The notes beneath the pieces are model-generated. The model was not told where the DNA came from and did no database searches. It saw only the letters and a list, made by a program, of their open reading frames with translations. Both the position numbers and the translations under genes were made by a program. 64,000 nucleotides of DNA, taken from NCBI GenBank assembly GCA_022606425.2, contig JAHDVF020000211.1, forward strand, positions 2,790,001 to 2,854,000, in the 5' to 3' direction. Of the stretch, positions 1 to 10,113 are shown piece by piece (position 1 is the first letter of the stretch; each line of letters opens with the position of its first letter). The stretch is from Lepidostoma basale (Eukaryota > Arthropoda > Insecta > Trichoptera > Lepidostomatidae).

Positions 1-75
1 ATTTTATTGTCACGTGAATTCTACACCAAATCCATAGACAATGTAGCAATCAGATTCTTGGCTGAGAATCGATGC
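1..75 (-). mobile_element. SINE-T fragment (tRNA-derived), diverged
   Basis: On the minus strand this matches the SINE body of the 57.2 kb copy (TTCGATTC box-B region, then GGTGTAGAATTCACGTGACA and CAATAAAAT). It is cut by the window start. Confidence 0.6.
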
Positions 76-1059
76 TATATATTTTTTCTACTAGGAACTA
101 CTAAAATAATCAATATGAAGCAATTTTGAGGAAAAAATAAATGCCTTTTCATAAATATCATTGATTTATTTAACATAATTAGGATTATATCAAGATAAAT
201 GAGAAGCACATAATTTTCTTTTTATTTTCGCTTTTTTTAATCGAACTTTGATTTCATTGGTAAATTACATAAATCGCAACCTGACATTAAATGGTTGACC
301 AACAACATGAGAGTGATGACGTCACGGAATATTTGAAATGTGAATTACTCCGTTGGTATTATAGTTACAATGTTAAAAACTTCATACATTTGTGACAAAT
401 GTTTCGGTGATGCCAGTATTTGGAAAAAAAATGGGTAATAAGTTATTTGTAGGCCCAACCGTACCAGTACTGTCACCGGACAGGTGAGTGAATTTTGAAA
501 AGTTCTAAAATTGAATTGAAACATTTTAGTGGATTCTACACATTTTATAATAATTATCCGATTTAAGGTAATCTTATATTTACCAGAGATCTTTTATCTG
601 TACCATAATACGCTATTAAGAAGACCATTTTGATTTTCGATTACTTCGCTCGAAGACATTAATATTTCTGTACTTCTGTTCAAGCTCTTAGATTTCGCAC
701 TTCAACTCGGGAGTCTATGGCTGGTATCGCCTCATTTCCCCTTATTTCCGCTATTCATCCACCAAGATTTTCCATTATAGCGGTGCCGGATAAGCCGCGG
801 TAATTTTCCAAGATCGGTGAAGGCAAATTTTCATAATGGTTAGTTTGAAAAAATCCCATTAGACTTTATGATGGGAGCGGAGAGGGGGTGGGTGGAACGA
901 ATTAAAGTATTATTACATTCTAGTACGGTGCTTTATAGGCCTACAGATGTACTTAAGACCTACGTGAATATTTCCCACTAACTTTCAATTTTACAAGAAT
1001 ACGTAATTCAGGCTACCTGCATGACGTGTGTTTTTGTAAATTTCGCTATTTATACAACA
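76..1059. other. Non-coding stretch without recognised element, apart from the possible exon at 430
   Basis: AT-rich DNA with a moderately GC-rich patch at 640-850 and no open frame of note. It contains the short candidate exon at 430-480 and nothing else I can name. Confidence 0.4.
430..480 (+). CDS. Possible orphan first exon (MGNKLFVGPTVPVLSPD)
   Basis: An ATG at 430 opens 17 codons plus two bases that end at a strong donor (ACAG/GTGAGT at 481). The DNA around it is less repeat-like than the rest of the left flank. I find no matching downstream exon within the window, so this may be the start of a plus-strand gene broken by TEs or simply chance. The peptide is not recognised. Confidence 0.2.
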
Positions 1060-1345
1060 ACAATAACAAACCATCACGCCATTTCTCCACAGGGGTAGAC
1101 AGAGAGAATGGACCGCCACACTACTCTTTCCTGACATACCTCTCTAGCTTCCTCCACATTCATACAGCGAGTCGTACACGCACGTCGATTCTTCCGGTTT
1201 CTAACACGACCAACCTTTAAAATTTGATTAATTTGGTCATGCCATGTATTCCTCGGTATACTTCGACTCCGTACTCCATTTACATCGTTAACGTATACTT
1301 TTTAACCATTCTTTCTTCACTCATGCACTCCATATGTTCGAGAAC
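1060..1345 (-). mobile_element. LINE-A 3' fragment
   Basis: Reads as the RTE-like C terminus of family LINE-A on the minus strand: the GRPRKTW-type region, CMNVEEARE-like segment and the 3' tail ending GGCGTGATGG. It is broken by frameshifts; plus-strand frames here are shadows. Confidence 0.7.
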
Positions 1346-1359
1346 GCAGCGATCCTTGA

Positions 1360-1700
1360 TAATTATTATTATTTTGTTGAAAAAACTCCTTACATCATTA
1401 CAGAGCGAGCCAAATCGATGTAAAGGGTGAAAAAAAGAATATCAAAGGAAATATACATAGAACCTTATGAATAGGAATATGCCAGTTATTTCCTTGCTGC
1501 CTTTATCGTAATGGTATTCACGAATTCGCCATAATTGCATCCAAAGAGGTCTACCTGTTTTGCAACCTCATTTAAAAGACGAATCGCTTTCAAAACATGA
1601 GAACTTCGGAGGGCCCCTGTGCGGCAATTTGGAGCATAAAATAATATATGCCCCTTTGCTCTGCTATAACTATGCAGGGTTAACATTCGTCATACCCCTT
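1360..1700 (-). pseudogene. LINE-F-like (Jockey-type) reverse transcriptase C-terminal fragment
   Basis: The minus strand encodes HSYSRAKGHILFYAPNCRTG and VKAIRLLNEVAKQVDLFG-like residues. This matches the Jockey-type C-terminal segment (LFYxP, RTN..., LLN, D-F) found again at 3.97-4.38 kb. The 3' end has the CGATTTGGCTCGC motif near 1400-1415. It is 5'-truncated. Confidence 0.65.
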
Positions 1701-1930
1701 AGCTGGGGGGGTCCGGCTTTATGGCGCCGGACACTCGTCATTCGCCCACTCATTATTTGCTATGACACTGATGGTAATGTCAGTGGCCACATTGCCCGGG
1801 GTTCGCGGGGCCTGAGAAACCACTCGAGGACGCTAATGAGTTGGACTTGGTAGTAATGTTGCAGGTGTTATTGCAACATGGCGCATTACGAAATTTTATA
1901 GAAGTACACTTTCCAGCAAAGTATAGGGGA
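1690..1930 (+). repeat. Dispersed repeat, shared with 60080-60335 in reverse
   Basis: TTAGCTGGG, CACATTGCCCGGGGTTCGCGG, AGAGTTGGACTTG and CAACATGG blocks recur in order on the minus strand at 60.1-60.3 kb. No coding capacity is evident; identity of the element is unknown. Confidence 0.6.
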
Positions 1931-2169
1931 GATGTAGGCAATGGGAGTCAGCTGGCAATGGTAGTTACCCCTTTAATTCGAAAACAATACCTACGCATGT
2001 TGGCGGTTTCAGTGATGTCATACGCTAGCTGTGTGCCGGTAACACCCGCGATAGACAGTTTACTCAGTTCGCACCACGTGCTAGAGAGTGGTAGACGTAA
2101 CAAGTTTTCGGGCCCTTCTGATCTAATTTTTCGAGTGGACAAATCCGAAGGTGAACCCCAAACTATACA

Positions 2170-2940
2170 TACATAGATAAAAAGTTATCTAGTGATATAA
2201 GAACAATAAATGTACATTGCAATTGTGTAAACAATATGGTATTGGGAAATGAATAATTCATTCCATAAAGTTTTGAATTTCGCATTTTCGCGGCCCGAAT
2301 GATTTAATCTTATTGTCTCGGGAGCGATATATTATATATTCGTTCTTTTTTGGAAACTGAATTTAATTCAACCGAAAACTCACTGAATCTCCAAGTTATA
2401 CTCAGCAGAACGAAAACACCCCATTTTCTTGCGTATTTAAAGTACTTACGTATCAAATCAAGTGACAAAGTTTCGAATTTATAAGTTCTAATCCGTTATC
2501 CGACAATCTCCGCTGATCGGAAAACATTCTCCGGCGATGCAATAGTGAATCGAATGCGGACCCGCTTCCCGGCCCATTAACTTTACGGTATTGTTATGGC
2601 GACATCAACAGCGCCAAGTTTATGATGTCCGCGGGAAATGGCAGTCGGGTCGTCCGTTTCTCTTCCGGTACCTACAAACAAGGGTGGGAAAACCCTTCGC
2701 GATATACAATACAGCGTTTAGAAACTCCATTTCTCACCCACGCACCCTCTCACCCTCATTATTGCGTATATTTTTTTAACATTCCATTTAACAACTTTAT
2801 CGTTTATTTTTTGCTGTATTTTTGTTTGTTTATTACAGTGTATGTACCAATAAATACATAAAGTATAAAGTAAAAAATGAAAATAAAAATAATTAAATGA
2901 TTTCACTGAAATCTCTTGATGGAAGTTCATTTTAAATAAT
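2170..2940. other. Non-coding stretch, a GC-richer patch at 2470-2720
   Basis: No element or gene recognised. The 2490-2720 patch reads like decayed element or unique sequence; overlapping short frames at 2591-2861 show no family features. Confidence 0.35.
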
Positions 2941-2954
2941 AATTAAATAAAACG

Positions 2955-3165
2955 GTGGATTGGACTACTTCCACTTTTGTCTTTATTTCGACAGTGACCG
3001 GTTTCGCTGTCACCAGTCTGTCGATGCCAGCGAGCCTGGCGAAACCGGTCGCTATCGAAATAAAGACAAAATTGGAAGTACCGGTTTCGCTGTCACCAGT
3101 CTGTCGATGCCAGCGAGCCTGGCGAAACCGTTCGCTATCGAAATAAAGACAAAAGTGGAAGTAGT
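2955..3165. repeat. Inverted and tandem repeat with two hammerhead-like cores
   Basis: A block containing CCGGTTTCGCTGTCACCAG and GCCAGCGAGCCTGGCGAAAC occurs twice with an 83-bp offset. Core 1 at 3018-3050 (+): CTGTCGA, perfect hairpin GCCAG-CGAGC-CTGGC, GAAAC, CG, GTC. Core 2 at 3101-3133 matches but ends TTC. Flanks CTTTATTTCGA and TCGAAATAAAG are inverted. Related sequence lies at 40.97-41.13 kb. Confidence 0.65.
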
Positions 3166-3404
3166 TAAAAAAAACATCGTTTGATTTAATTTTTATATAA
3201 AAATAATTGTATTTTTTTTTTAAATGCATATTTAGTTAAAATCCACTAATGTTTGTGTCTTCTAACAAAAACATTTTTTAAAGTATAAGGCAATATACGA
3301 GTATATGCAAACGACGTAAACGGAACCAGAAATAGAGGAAAGCTGAGGAAAACGTTACACAATCAAATCAAATCAATTATATGAATGCCGAGGAAGAGTA
3401 ACAA

Positions 3405-3918
3405 AGCTAGAATGGCAGTGCACAATGGTGTTCTTCTACCCACCCTTATGTATGGAAGCGAAGCATGGAACTGGCAAAAAAGGATGAAAGTAGAATAAAT
3501 GCAGTAGAAATGAGATCTCTTAGATGAATGTGTGAATACTCTGTATATGATAGAGTGTCGAATGAAAATATAAAAAGTGAATGCGGTGCGAATGATGGTG
3601 TTAGGAACAAAATAATCAGAGGATCATTAAGATGATTTGGACATATGGAAAGAAAGAAAAAGAATGGTAAAGAAATAATAAGTTAACGACGTAAATGGAA
3701 ACAGAAATAGAGGAAGACCGAGGGAAACGTGGCACGATCAAATAAATCAAATATTGCATGTCGGCCATGTGAGGAGTCAAAGAAATCGACGCGCGTGCAT
3801 GACACGATGTACGAATGTTGGGGATACGAGAGAAATGTGTCAGGAAAGAAAAGTGTGACAATCCATTATTTTTGCCTACCCCTTCGGGGAGACGGCGTGA
3901 TGGTTAGTTGTTAGTTTT
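3405..3918 (+). pseudogene. LINE-A reverse transcriptase C-terminal fragment with TTAG tail
   Basis: The longest LINE-A remnant on this strand. Regions equivalent to TLMYGSEAWNWQK, RMKVE, the H-M-E-R zinc-like segment, GRPRETWHDQINQ and CMT-R-C-V are recognisable but interrupted by stops and frameshifts. It ends CCTTCGGGGAGACGGCGTGA followed by TGGTTAGTTGTTAG. RTE-type LINEs typically end in such short repeats. Confidence 0.75.
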
Positions 3919-3964
3919 TTTAGGAAGAGAGAGATGTGTGAGATGTGATGAGATCCAGAAATGA

Positions 3965-4465
3965 TTTTTAAGAAAATATTTATTCCTCAGGGAGTATAAC
4001 TATTATCCTATTTTGTACCCCTCACTATTTCTCTCAGGAATATTGGATTTCAACACTCTTGAAACTCGTCGAATGATCTTTCTAGGAAAGCATTTTTTAA
4101 AACTATTATCCGGAGGTATTTACAATCCAGGAATACTGAGAAAGCTAAATCAATACGTTCCCCATAGTTATAGCAGAGCAAGGGGGCATATATTATTTTA
4201 TGCCCCAAATTGACGCACAGAGGCCCTTCGAAGTTCTCCTGTATTGAAAGCGAGTCGTCTTTTAAATGAGGTTGCAAAAGAGATAGATCTATTTGGATGC
4301 AGTTATGGCGAATTCGTAAATACCCTTACGATAAAGGCAGCAAGCAAATAACTGGCTTTTCCTATTCATTAGGTTCTATGTATATTTCTTTTGATATTCT
4401 TTTTTTCACCCTTAACTCGATTTGGCTCGCGCGTAAGGAGTTTTTTCAACTAAATAATAATAATA
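3965..4465 (+). pseudogene. LINE-F-like (Jockey-type) RT C terminus with (TAA)n tail
   Basis: Encodes FLSGILDFNTLETRRM, LLSGGIYNPGILRKLNQYVP and HILFYAPN; after a frame break it continues ALRSSPVL and LLNEVAKEIDLFGCSYGEFV. This is the usual last domain of Jockey-like ORF2. The end has CACCCTTAACTCGATTTGGC then an AATAATAATAATAAT tail at about 4451-4465. Confidence 0.75.
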
Positions 4466-4467
4466 AT

Positions 4468-4548
4468 GTGTGTCAGGACATAAAAATGTGACTGTCCATA
4501 TTTTATGCCTAAACCTTCGAGGAGACGGCGTGATGGTTAGTTAGGTAG
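4468..4548 (+). mobile_element. Short LINE-A 3' tail
   Basis: TGTCAGGACATAAAAATGTG continuing to CTTCGAGGAGACGGCGTGA and TGGTTAGTTAGG. Only the last 80 bp of LINE-A is present, directly abutting the preceding LINE tail. Confidence 0.65.
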
Positions 4549-5042
4549 ATCAAGTTTTTTGGAAACAGTATCGAATTCATAACCCAATGCCAATGAAACA
4601 TATACGTATACTATAATAAATTGTTTTTATACCCATGTGATATTTTATGAAGTGTTTTTGGGCCCGGCTGTACTTTTACAAACAGTATCGATGTTGCCAT
4701 TAAGGTATCGATGTTCTCAATTTAGACACCTTGTATAATATTTTGCACACTACTGTAACTCACCTACTCACCTACATGTTCTAGTTCTCGAAGTCGTCGT
4801 TTTCAGTCGCAGGTTTCCTTAGCTTATCGTACATAATAAAAATCGATTGGGTTAGAACTTTGTCTTGGTCGTGTTGCAGTGGCGTTGCGTGATCTTTATG
4901 TTAAAACATTTTAATAAATAATATAACCTTATTGTGTCTTTAAACGATAATGATCGAGTGACTTGTTATGAGTTTACTTGCAAACTCGAAATGATGGCTA
5001 ACTATCATTTTTGAGACGGCATTGTAATAGTGATTATAATAC

Positions 5043-5181
5043 GTCTAACTAACTAACCATCACGCCGTCTCCCCGAAAGGGTAGGCAGAAAGAATGGACT
5101 GCCACACTTTAATCGATGCGGCACTCCTTCCTTCTCTTTTCGCCATCGCGAGAGACGCGGTGTGATGGGTTGCGAACCTCA
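5043..5181 (-). mobile_element. SINE-A with LINE-A tail
   Basis: Minus-strand copy: GGCGATGAGGTTCGCAACCC, the GCGAAAAGAGAAGGAAGG-like body, then the LINE-A-identical end GACGGCGTGATGGTTAGTTA. The 5' part beyond the GGCGATGAGG block is missing. Confidence 0.75.
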
Positions 5182-5350
5182 TCGCCAAATATGTCAATAA
5201 TGTAAATTAGGCCCATTTGTATAGCGCCGTTTTCGTGAGAAATTCGCCTCAAGGGCGCAAAGCTGTTGTGCTAAATAAAAACTTAAAAACTTAATATTTT
5301 TAGTATTTAATTTTTTTTTTTACAAAAATCACCTTTATGGTGGTTATAAA

Positions 5351-5854
5351 GGATGTTTTTTTAGAGGTATATAATACATATTCAACATGAAAAAAAAACA
5401 CATTAAAATAATGTTAATGTCTATGATATTGGCTTTATTTAATATATAATTTTATGCCAATTTTGTTTAAATATGATTTCGGGCATATGAGCGCCACGGC
5501 TAGCTCGAATGAAGTGCAATCGTGAAGTCTAATTTTCGACCATTGTCGTCTTTGTGGATGCGTATTATCCACTAGAGTGTACGTGGTGCGAAAACGATCC
5601 ATGGTCTTCCAAATAACTTGCTCGGATGGACGATTATGTCGACCATAAAATGGACGTAGTGCATGATAAGTTTGGCGAACCGAACCACGATTATAAAAAT
5701 AAATTTGCACATTTTGCAAACGCTGTTCTGACGTCAGTCTATTTATGGTAAAATGACAAAACGTAATGACTACAAATCAACTGTCAACTGTCAAATTGAC
5801 AGTCTGTAGAAACAATGTTGCCAGTTTAAAAACCAAACCTTTAAAAAAACACCC
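5351..5854 (-). mobile_element. Internally deleted mariner-type element, family MITE-M, about 504 bp
   Basis: Terminal inverted repeats GGATGTTTTTTTAGAGG and (minus) GGGTGTTTTTTTAAAGG. The minus strand keeps the transposase N terminus (TSEQRLQNVQIYFYNRGSVR, then HALRPFYGRHNRPSEQVIW, FRTTYTLVDNTHP) fused to a short C-terminal remnant (CPKSYLNKIGIKLYIK). The catalytic core is absent, so it cannot move itself. Sister copies lie at 31483-33292 and 63249-63741. Confidence 0.8.
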
Positions 5855-6064
5855 TATATATCACTAGTTGCAACCCGTGAAATATTCACGGAAGTAGACC
5901 AAATTCTAATTATATTTATCTATTTCATGGTTTGTTTGTTTAACGTCATTTAATTGAATTGAATTGAATTAACAATCTCTTCTCCGGTCTCAATCTAAAG
6001 ATTGTTTGCAGCGAGGCGATGTATTTTTTTTTCCACTCCGCTCGGTCCTCGGCAACTCTCTGAC

Positions 6065-6220
6065 TTGACGACCTTCGTGGCCGAGTGGTAAGTGCTTTGA
6101 CTGCTACCCCAAAGGTCCCGGGTTCGATTCCCTGCGATGGCAGTGTGATTGTCACTCTGTCTTTGGTCTGGTGCAGAATTCACGTGAAAATAAAATGACG
6201 TTATTTTATTTTATATTATT
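6065..6220 (+). mobile_element. SINE-T (tRNA-derived)
   Basis: The head has A box TGGCCGAGTGGTAAG and B box GGTTCGATTCC at tRNA-like spacing, then a SINE body (GTGTGATTGTCACTCTGTCT, AGAATTCACGTGA, AATAAAATGACG). It lacks a tRNA fold downstream of box B, so it is a SINE rather than a tRNA gene. Confidence 0.8.
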
Positions 6221-6245
6221 GTATTTTATATTATTTGTTTTAGAT

Positions 6246-6440
6246 TTATTTTGTGGACGTTGGACGATCGAAGTGTGCGCGGGAGATGCCTATTGGTGGC
6301 GATGAGGTTCGTAACCCATCACACCGCGCTTCTCGCGGGGGCGAAAAGAGAAGGATGGAGTGCCGCATCGGTTAAAGTATGGCAGTCCATTATTTCTGCC
6401 TACCCCTTCGGAGAGACGGCGTCATGGTAAGTTAGTTAGT
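6246..6440 (+). mobile_element. SINE-A, near full length, ending (TTAG)n
   Basis: Starts about GTGGACGTTGGACGATCG, continues GCGCGGGAGATGCCTATTGG, GGCGATGAGGTTCGTAACCC, GGCGAAAAGAGAAGGATGG, and ends in the LINE-A 3' sequence CTTCGGAGAGACGGCGTCA plus TGGTAAGTTAGTTAGTT. It lies just after SINE-T. Confidence 0.8.
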
Positions 6441-6750
6441 TAAAATATTTAACATGCCGCCACTGGGTGAAGTAAAAGCAGAGATCTTCGTCAGATATTA
6501 TTATTTTGCCCTTGAAAAGTTCGCCAAGTTTGAAGACAAAATACAAACTACGATCTGTATAGGGTACTGAATTCTATAATCATTATTTGAGATAGTAAAC
6601 TATATTCGTTAGTGTCTGTCATCCTCCATAATTGGTGAAACTCGATGTTAATAACACTCAAAATTCAATCAGTCTTATTGACGAGAACCTGAAATCTTGC
6701 CATAAATTATTAATAATAACAAGCTAACCTGATTTCCTAATTTGTTCTTA

Positions 6751-6777
6751 AATCTGATCAAGTTCATTGATCAGATT
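6751..6777. repeat. Perfect 11-bp hairpin
   Basis: AATCTGATCAA - GTTCA - TTGATCAGATT. It has no following T-run typical of a terminator and no obvious function in this setting. Confidence 0.6.
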
Positions 6778-6809
6778 AAAATGTTTAACTTTAAAAAAAA
6801 AAAAAAAAA

Positions 6810-7145
6810 CTAACCATCACGCCGTCTCCCCGAAGGGGTAGGCAGAAAGAATGGACTGCCACACCTTTCTTTCCTGACATATTTCTCTCGCTTCCTCAAC
6901 ATTCATACATCGTGTCATGCACGCGCGTCGATTTCTCTGACTCCTCACATGGCTGACATTCAATATTTGATTTATTAGATCGTGCCACGTTTTCCTTGGT
7001 CTTCCTCTATTTCTGGTACCATTAACATCATTAACATATAATTTTTTTACCATTCTTTCTTCATTCATTCTTTCCATATGTCCAAACCATCTTAATGATC
7101 CTTTCATTATTTTGTTCATGACACCATCATTCGCACCGCATTCAC
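6810..7145 (-). pseudogene. LINE-A RT C-terminal fragment, 100-codon open frame
   Basis: The minus strand encodes MNKIMKGSLRWFGHMERMN, KLYVNDVNGTRNRGRPRKTW, HDLINQILNVSHVRSQR, CMTRCMNVEEAREICQERK and VWQSILSAYPFGETA before the stop in the 3' tail. It is the best-preserved LINE-A end in the window, 5'-truncated and preceded by an A-run (6792-6809 on the plus strand). Confidence 0.8.
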
Positions 7146-7277
7146 TTCTTATATTTAACTTTAATTAATAAAAATTAAAAAATCTAGTATGATTCAGTAT
7201 TATTCTTTGCCACGATAATCTTAACTTGAAACTCCGACAAATAATGATTAAATGTTATATACGACATTTTGTTTTTT

Positions 7278-7436
7278 TGAATATATACAAATACTTGTAG
7301 ACAAATACTGGATTTTACCCATTACGGGTTAATCATTAAGAATTAATTGTATCTCAATAGAGACGAAGATGTAAGTTATTTGGAAACAGAATATGGTGGT
7401 CGAGGCGTTAACAGGACTTATGACATGTCATTGGTT
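7278..7436 (+). mobile_element. Element X, left part (interrupted by a SINE)
   Basis: TACTGGATTTTACCCATTAC, TTAATTGTATCTCAATAGAG, ACGAAG, GGTGGTCGAGGCGTTAACAG, GACTTATGACATGTCATTGG. The same order is found at 54728 and in the 57.3-58.3 kb inverted repeat. It is continued after the SINE at 7619. Confidence 0.7.
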
Positions 7437-7618
7437 AGGTGGTGGTCTAGGGGAAAGAACGCTTGTCTTCTGATCAAGGGGACTTGGGTTCGAGCCTGGA
7501 CACGACCAGATTCCTTCTTCATAATAATGAACTATTTTCTGCTCACATTGAAGATTGTAAAATAAATTCTAATATCATTGATTTAAATCTTTGGAGTTAG
7601 TATTTAAAAAAAAAAAAA
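7437..7618 (+). mobile_element. SINE-2 (second tRNA-derived family) inserted in element X
   Basis: A-box-like GGTGGTCTAGGGGAAAG and B box GGGTTCGAGCCTGG at tRNA spacing, then a short body and a poly(A) run at 7602-7617. The uninterrupted element X at 54.84 kb reads GGTTGGGATAAGCGATCGC here, so the insertion site is defined by comparison. Confidence 0.75.
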
Positions 7619-7780
7619 GCGATCGCTTTATGTAATACAAGATTCCCCATTCCACCCTTCTTACGAACACCACGTCTGACAATTATTTTTTAAAGTTGTA
7701 TATATGCTACCATGTTGAGAAACATTCCACATATTTTAGATCAATCTAGACTAGCGCCATCTATTGAGACCAGATGTATT
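7619..7780 (+). mobile_element. Element X, right part
   Basis: Starts GCGATCGCTTTATGTAATAC, continues CCCATTCCACCCTTCTTACG and AGTTGTATATATGCTACC, and ends TAGCGCCATCTATTGAGACC. This matches the 54.86-55.0 kb copy closely. Confidence 0.7.
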
Positions 7781-7794
7781 TCAGCACTCTCTGA

Positions 7795-8330
7795 GAGCAC
7801 ATCCGCTAGAGTCTTGCCTTGATAACCAGCTGGTCAATGATTGACTGTTTTTTTCTTCTTGCCGTCCAGGGTATACACAGCATTAGTCGCCAGCACCACA
7901 TCTCGAAAGCATCAATTTTGAACCTCTCTGATTTCGCATAGTCCAAGACTCGCAACCATAAAGCAATATGGAGAAAACAAGGGTTTGAACCAGTCTCATC
8001 TTGGTCTTGTCGGAGATATTTTTGTCTTGCCAAATCTTGGTGAGATTTGTCATGGCAGTTTTAGCCATTTGGGTTCTGCGTCGAATCTCCCTCTCGCATT
8101 CCCCCTGGTCAGTATCAGCGACCCAAGATAGACAAATTCATTCACAACTTCCAAATTTGAGAGAAGGCCCGTGTTTGTGAATTGGTTAGCTCTGCTTATC
8201 ATCATTATCTTTGTCTTTGATTTGTTAATCCTCAAACCCAACAGCTCACCCTCCCTTTCGATTCTTCCGATAAGTTCTCTAAGTTCACTCTCTGTGGATG
8301 CAATTAGTGTTGTATCATAAAGATATAATA
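7795..8330 (-). pseudogene. LINE-G RT fragment
   Basis: Minus strand: YDTTLIASTESELRELIGRI (decayed YADD region), LGLRINKSKTKIMMIS, VNEFVYLGSLI, then KIWQDKNISDKTKMRLVQTL and ILLYGCESWTMR in a second frame, and CIPWTARRKKQSIIDQL in a third. This is the palm-to-thumb and C-terminal part of an RTE-type RT, broken by at least two frameshifts. Same family as 41.5 kb. Confidence 0.75.
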
Positions 8331-8434
8331 ATAGGGAATAAAAAAAATAATCCTTTTTTATAAAAGAATATCTGTATTTAAACAATGCAACATTATAATA
8401 GAAATACGTTGTATTAGAGAAAAGCATTTTTAGT

Positions 8435-9620
8435 TTATTACAGATACATGGGAGGTTATATTTTTATTAAAAATAGCTAGATTCTTATAACTTGGACTAA
8501 AAAATAATTATTTGAGAACCAATGCTTCAAAGTGTGAAAGCTTTAAAAAAAACATTATGCGTGATTCTTAGAAAACAGAAAATTGTAAAAAAAAATGTAT
8601 TTTGGAATTAATGTTTTGTTAGTTTTAGATAATCCATTGTTATGGCAGAAACACTATGATATTTCAACATTATTAACTGTTTAATTTGGAACACTAATAA
8701 TTCAAATTTTATTTACTGTTGAACCAAAGTTAGTTTTTTTAATACAGTTTATTGTAATACCCGATGATGTCAACATTGGTTGGCGAAACAGCTGTCGCAA
8801 CAATTTATTAAAATAAAAAGTGCCATTTTAAAATAAATAATATTAAAAAATATTTACATAAATGTATATGACTATTGAAACATCAAAATTTTCTGATATT
8901 TTATGCAAAATATATTTTTAAATTAAAAAAAAAACTAAATATATTGTACAATATTAACCCATCAGCTTACCTGATGCAAGGTTTGGGTGATCTGCACCAA
9001 TACAAAGTAAGAACCAATAAATAAAAACTTTAGGGCAAATTGATGGGTTAAAACTCCATTTTTGAAGTTAGTATCTTAAAACTTAACAATTTGCACTCTA
9101 AAGCGATGAAATGCAATCAATAGTAAGTACCAGGCAGTAAAATCAGGATATTATAATTTAAAAAGATAAATTATATTGTATGAATAATATAGAAAATACG
9201 ATAAGGGCAAAATTTTAATAAATATAAAACGATAGATATTTCAAATGATAAAATATTATTAACCTTTCAGCAGAGCACAGATGTGCTTTAACTTAAAATG
9301 AAAATCTTTATTATTATGAATGCAGAAATTTAAAAAAAAACATGATAGAAAAAATATAGATGGATATGGATGTAAGGATAAGTGCTTTTTTAAAAACAAA
9401 ATTTAAAAAGCATCAAATTTCAAAACATTATAAGGATAGGCTACTCATTTTAATTTGAAAGGATAATTTCAAACGTTGGTTAATCCACTTTTTATTTATT
9501 AAATATTTTTACAAAATAAAAATATTATACACTAAATATTTGAGAGGTGACCTCCTTTGTTCTCAGGTGTAATATAACTAAACTAAATCTAAAGAAAGAC
9601 TTATAAATTAAACATATTGG
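8435..9620. other. AT-rich non-coding stretch
   Basis: No gene. It includes a hammerhead-like core at 8761-8796 (listed separately); otherwise only AT-rich simple sequence. Confidence 0.4.
8761..8796 (+). ncRNA. Hammerhead-like motif (decayed: CCGATGA)
   Basis: CCGATGA, hairpin GTCAAC-ATT-GGTTGGC, GAAAC, AGCT, GTC. Flanks TTGT and ACAA could close stem I. It has one core change from CTGATGA. Sister of the better copy at 52100. Confidence 0.45.
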
Positions 9621-9624
9621 CGTT

Positions 9625-10110
9625 CCAGTATCATTTTGAGAAAGCTCAAGCTCCAAATATTCAGCAGTAGCGTTAAAAGCGTACTGCTATACGGATGTGA
9701 GACTTGGAAATCTACCGCGGACGTTATTGGAAAACTCCAGGTGTTTATAAATAGGTGCCTTCGGTCAATATTCAAGATCTATTGGCCCCAAACAGTGTCA
9801 AATACCTTTTTCTGAACCACAACAGGCGAAAAGGCAATTAGAGAACAAGTCGCTAGACGCAAATGGCAGTGGATCGGTCACACTCTGAGACGGAACCCAG
9901 CCTGCATCGCTCAGGGCGCACAAGACTAGTCCTCTATGGGGGGAAAGAGGAAGCGAGGCAGACCTAGAGCCACCTGGAGAAGAGCCCTGCAGGACGAGGT
10001 TAAAGCAGCAGGCCTCACTTGGGATGATGTTAGGCATCAGGCATGCGATAGAGTCGGATGGAGAAGGTTCCTTGAGGCCCTATGCACCACGGAGATGTGA
10101 CAGGACAAAA
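9625..10110 (+). pseudogene. LINE-B RT C-terminal fragment
   Basis: Encodes KLKLQIFSSSVKSVLLYGCE-like residues, then LQVFINRCLRSIFKIYW, then VARRKWQWIGHTLRRNPACI and the GRPRATWRRALQDEVKAAGL region, with frameshifts and stops. It ends with an AAAAAGAAGAAG tail. Sister copies at 24.1 and 30.8 kb are more intact. Confidence 0.75.
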
Positions 10111-10113
10111 AGA

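Noticed and set aside
6065..6150. Possible tRNA gene
   Set aside because: A and B boxes are present, but there is no acceptor-stem pairing and the same head recurs with a SINE body and tail.
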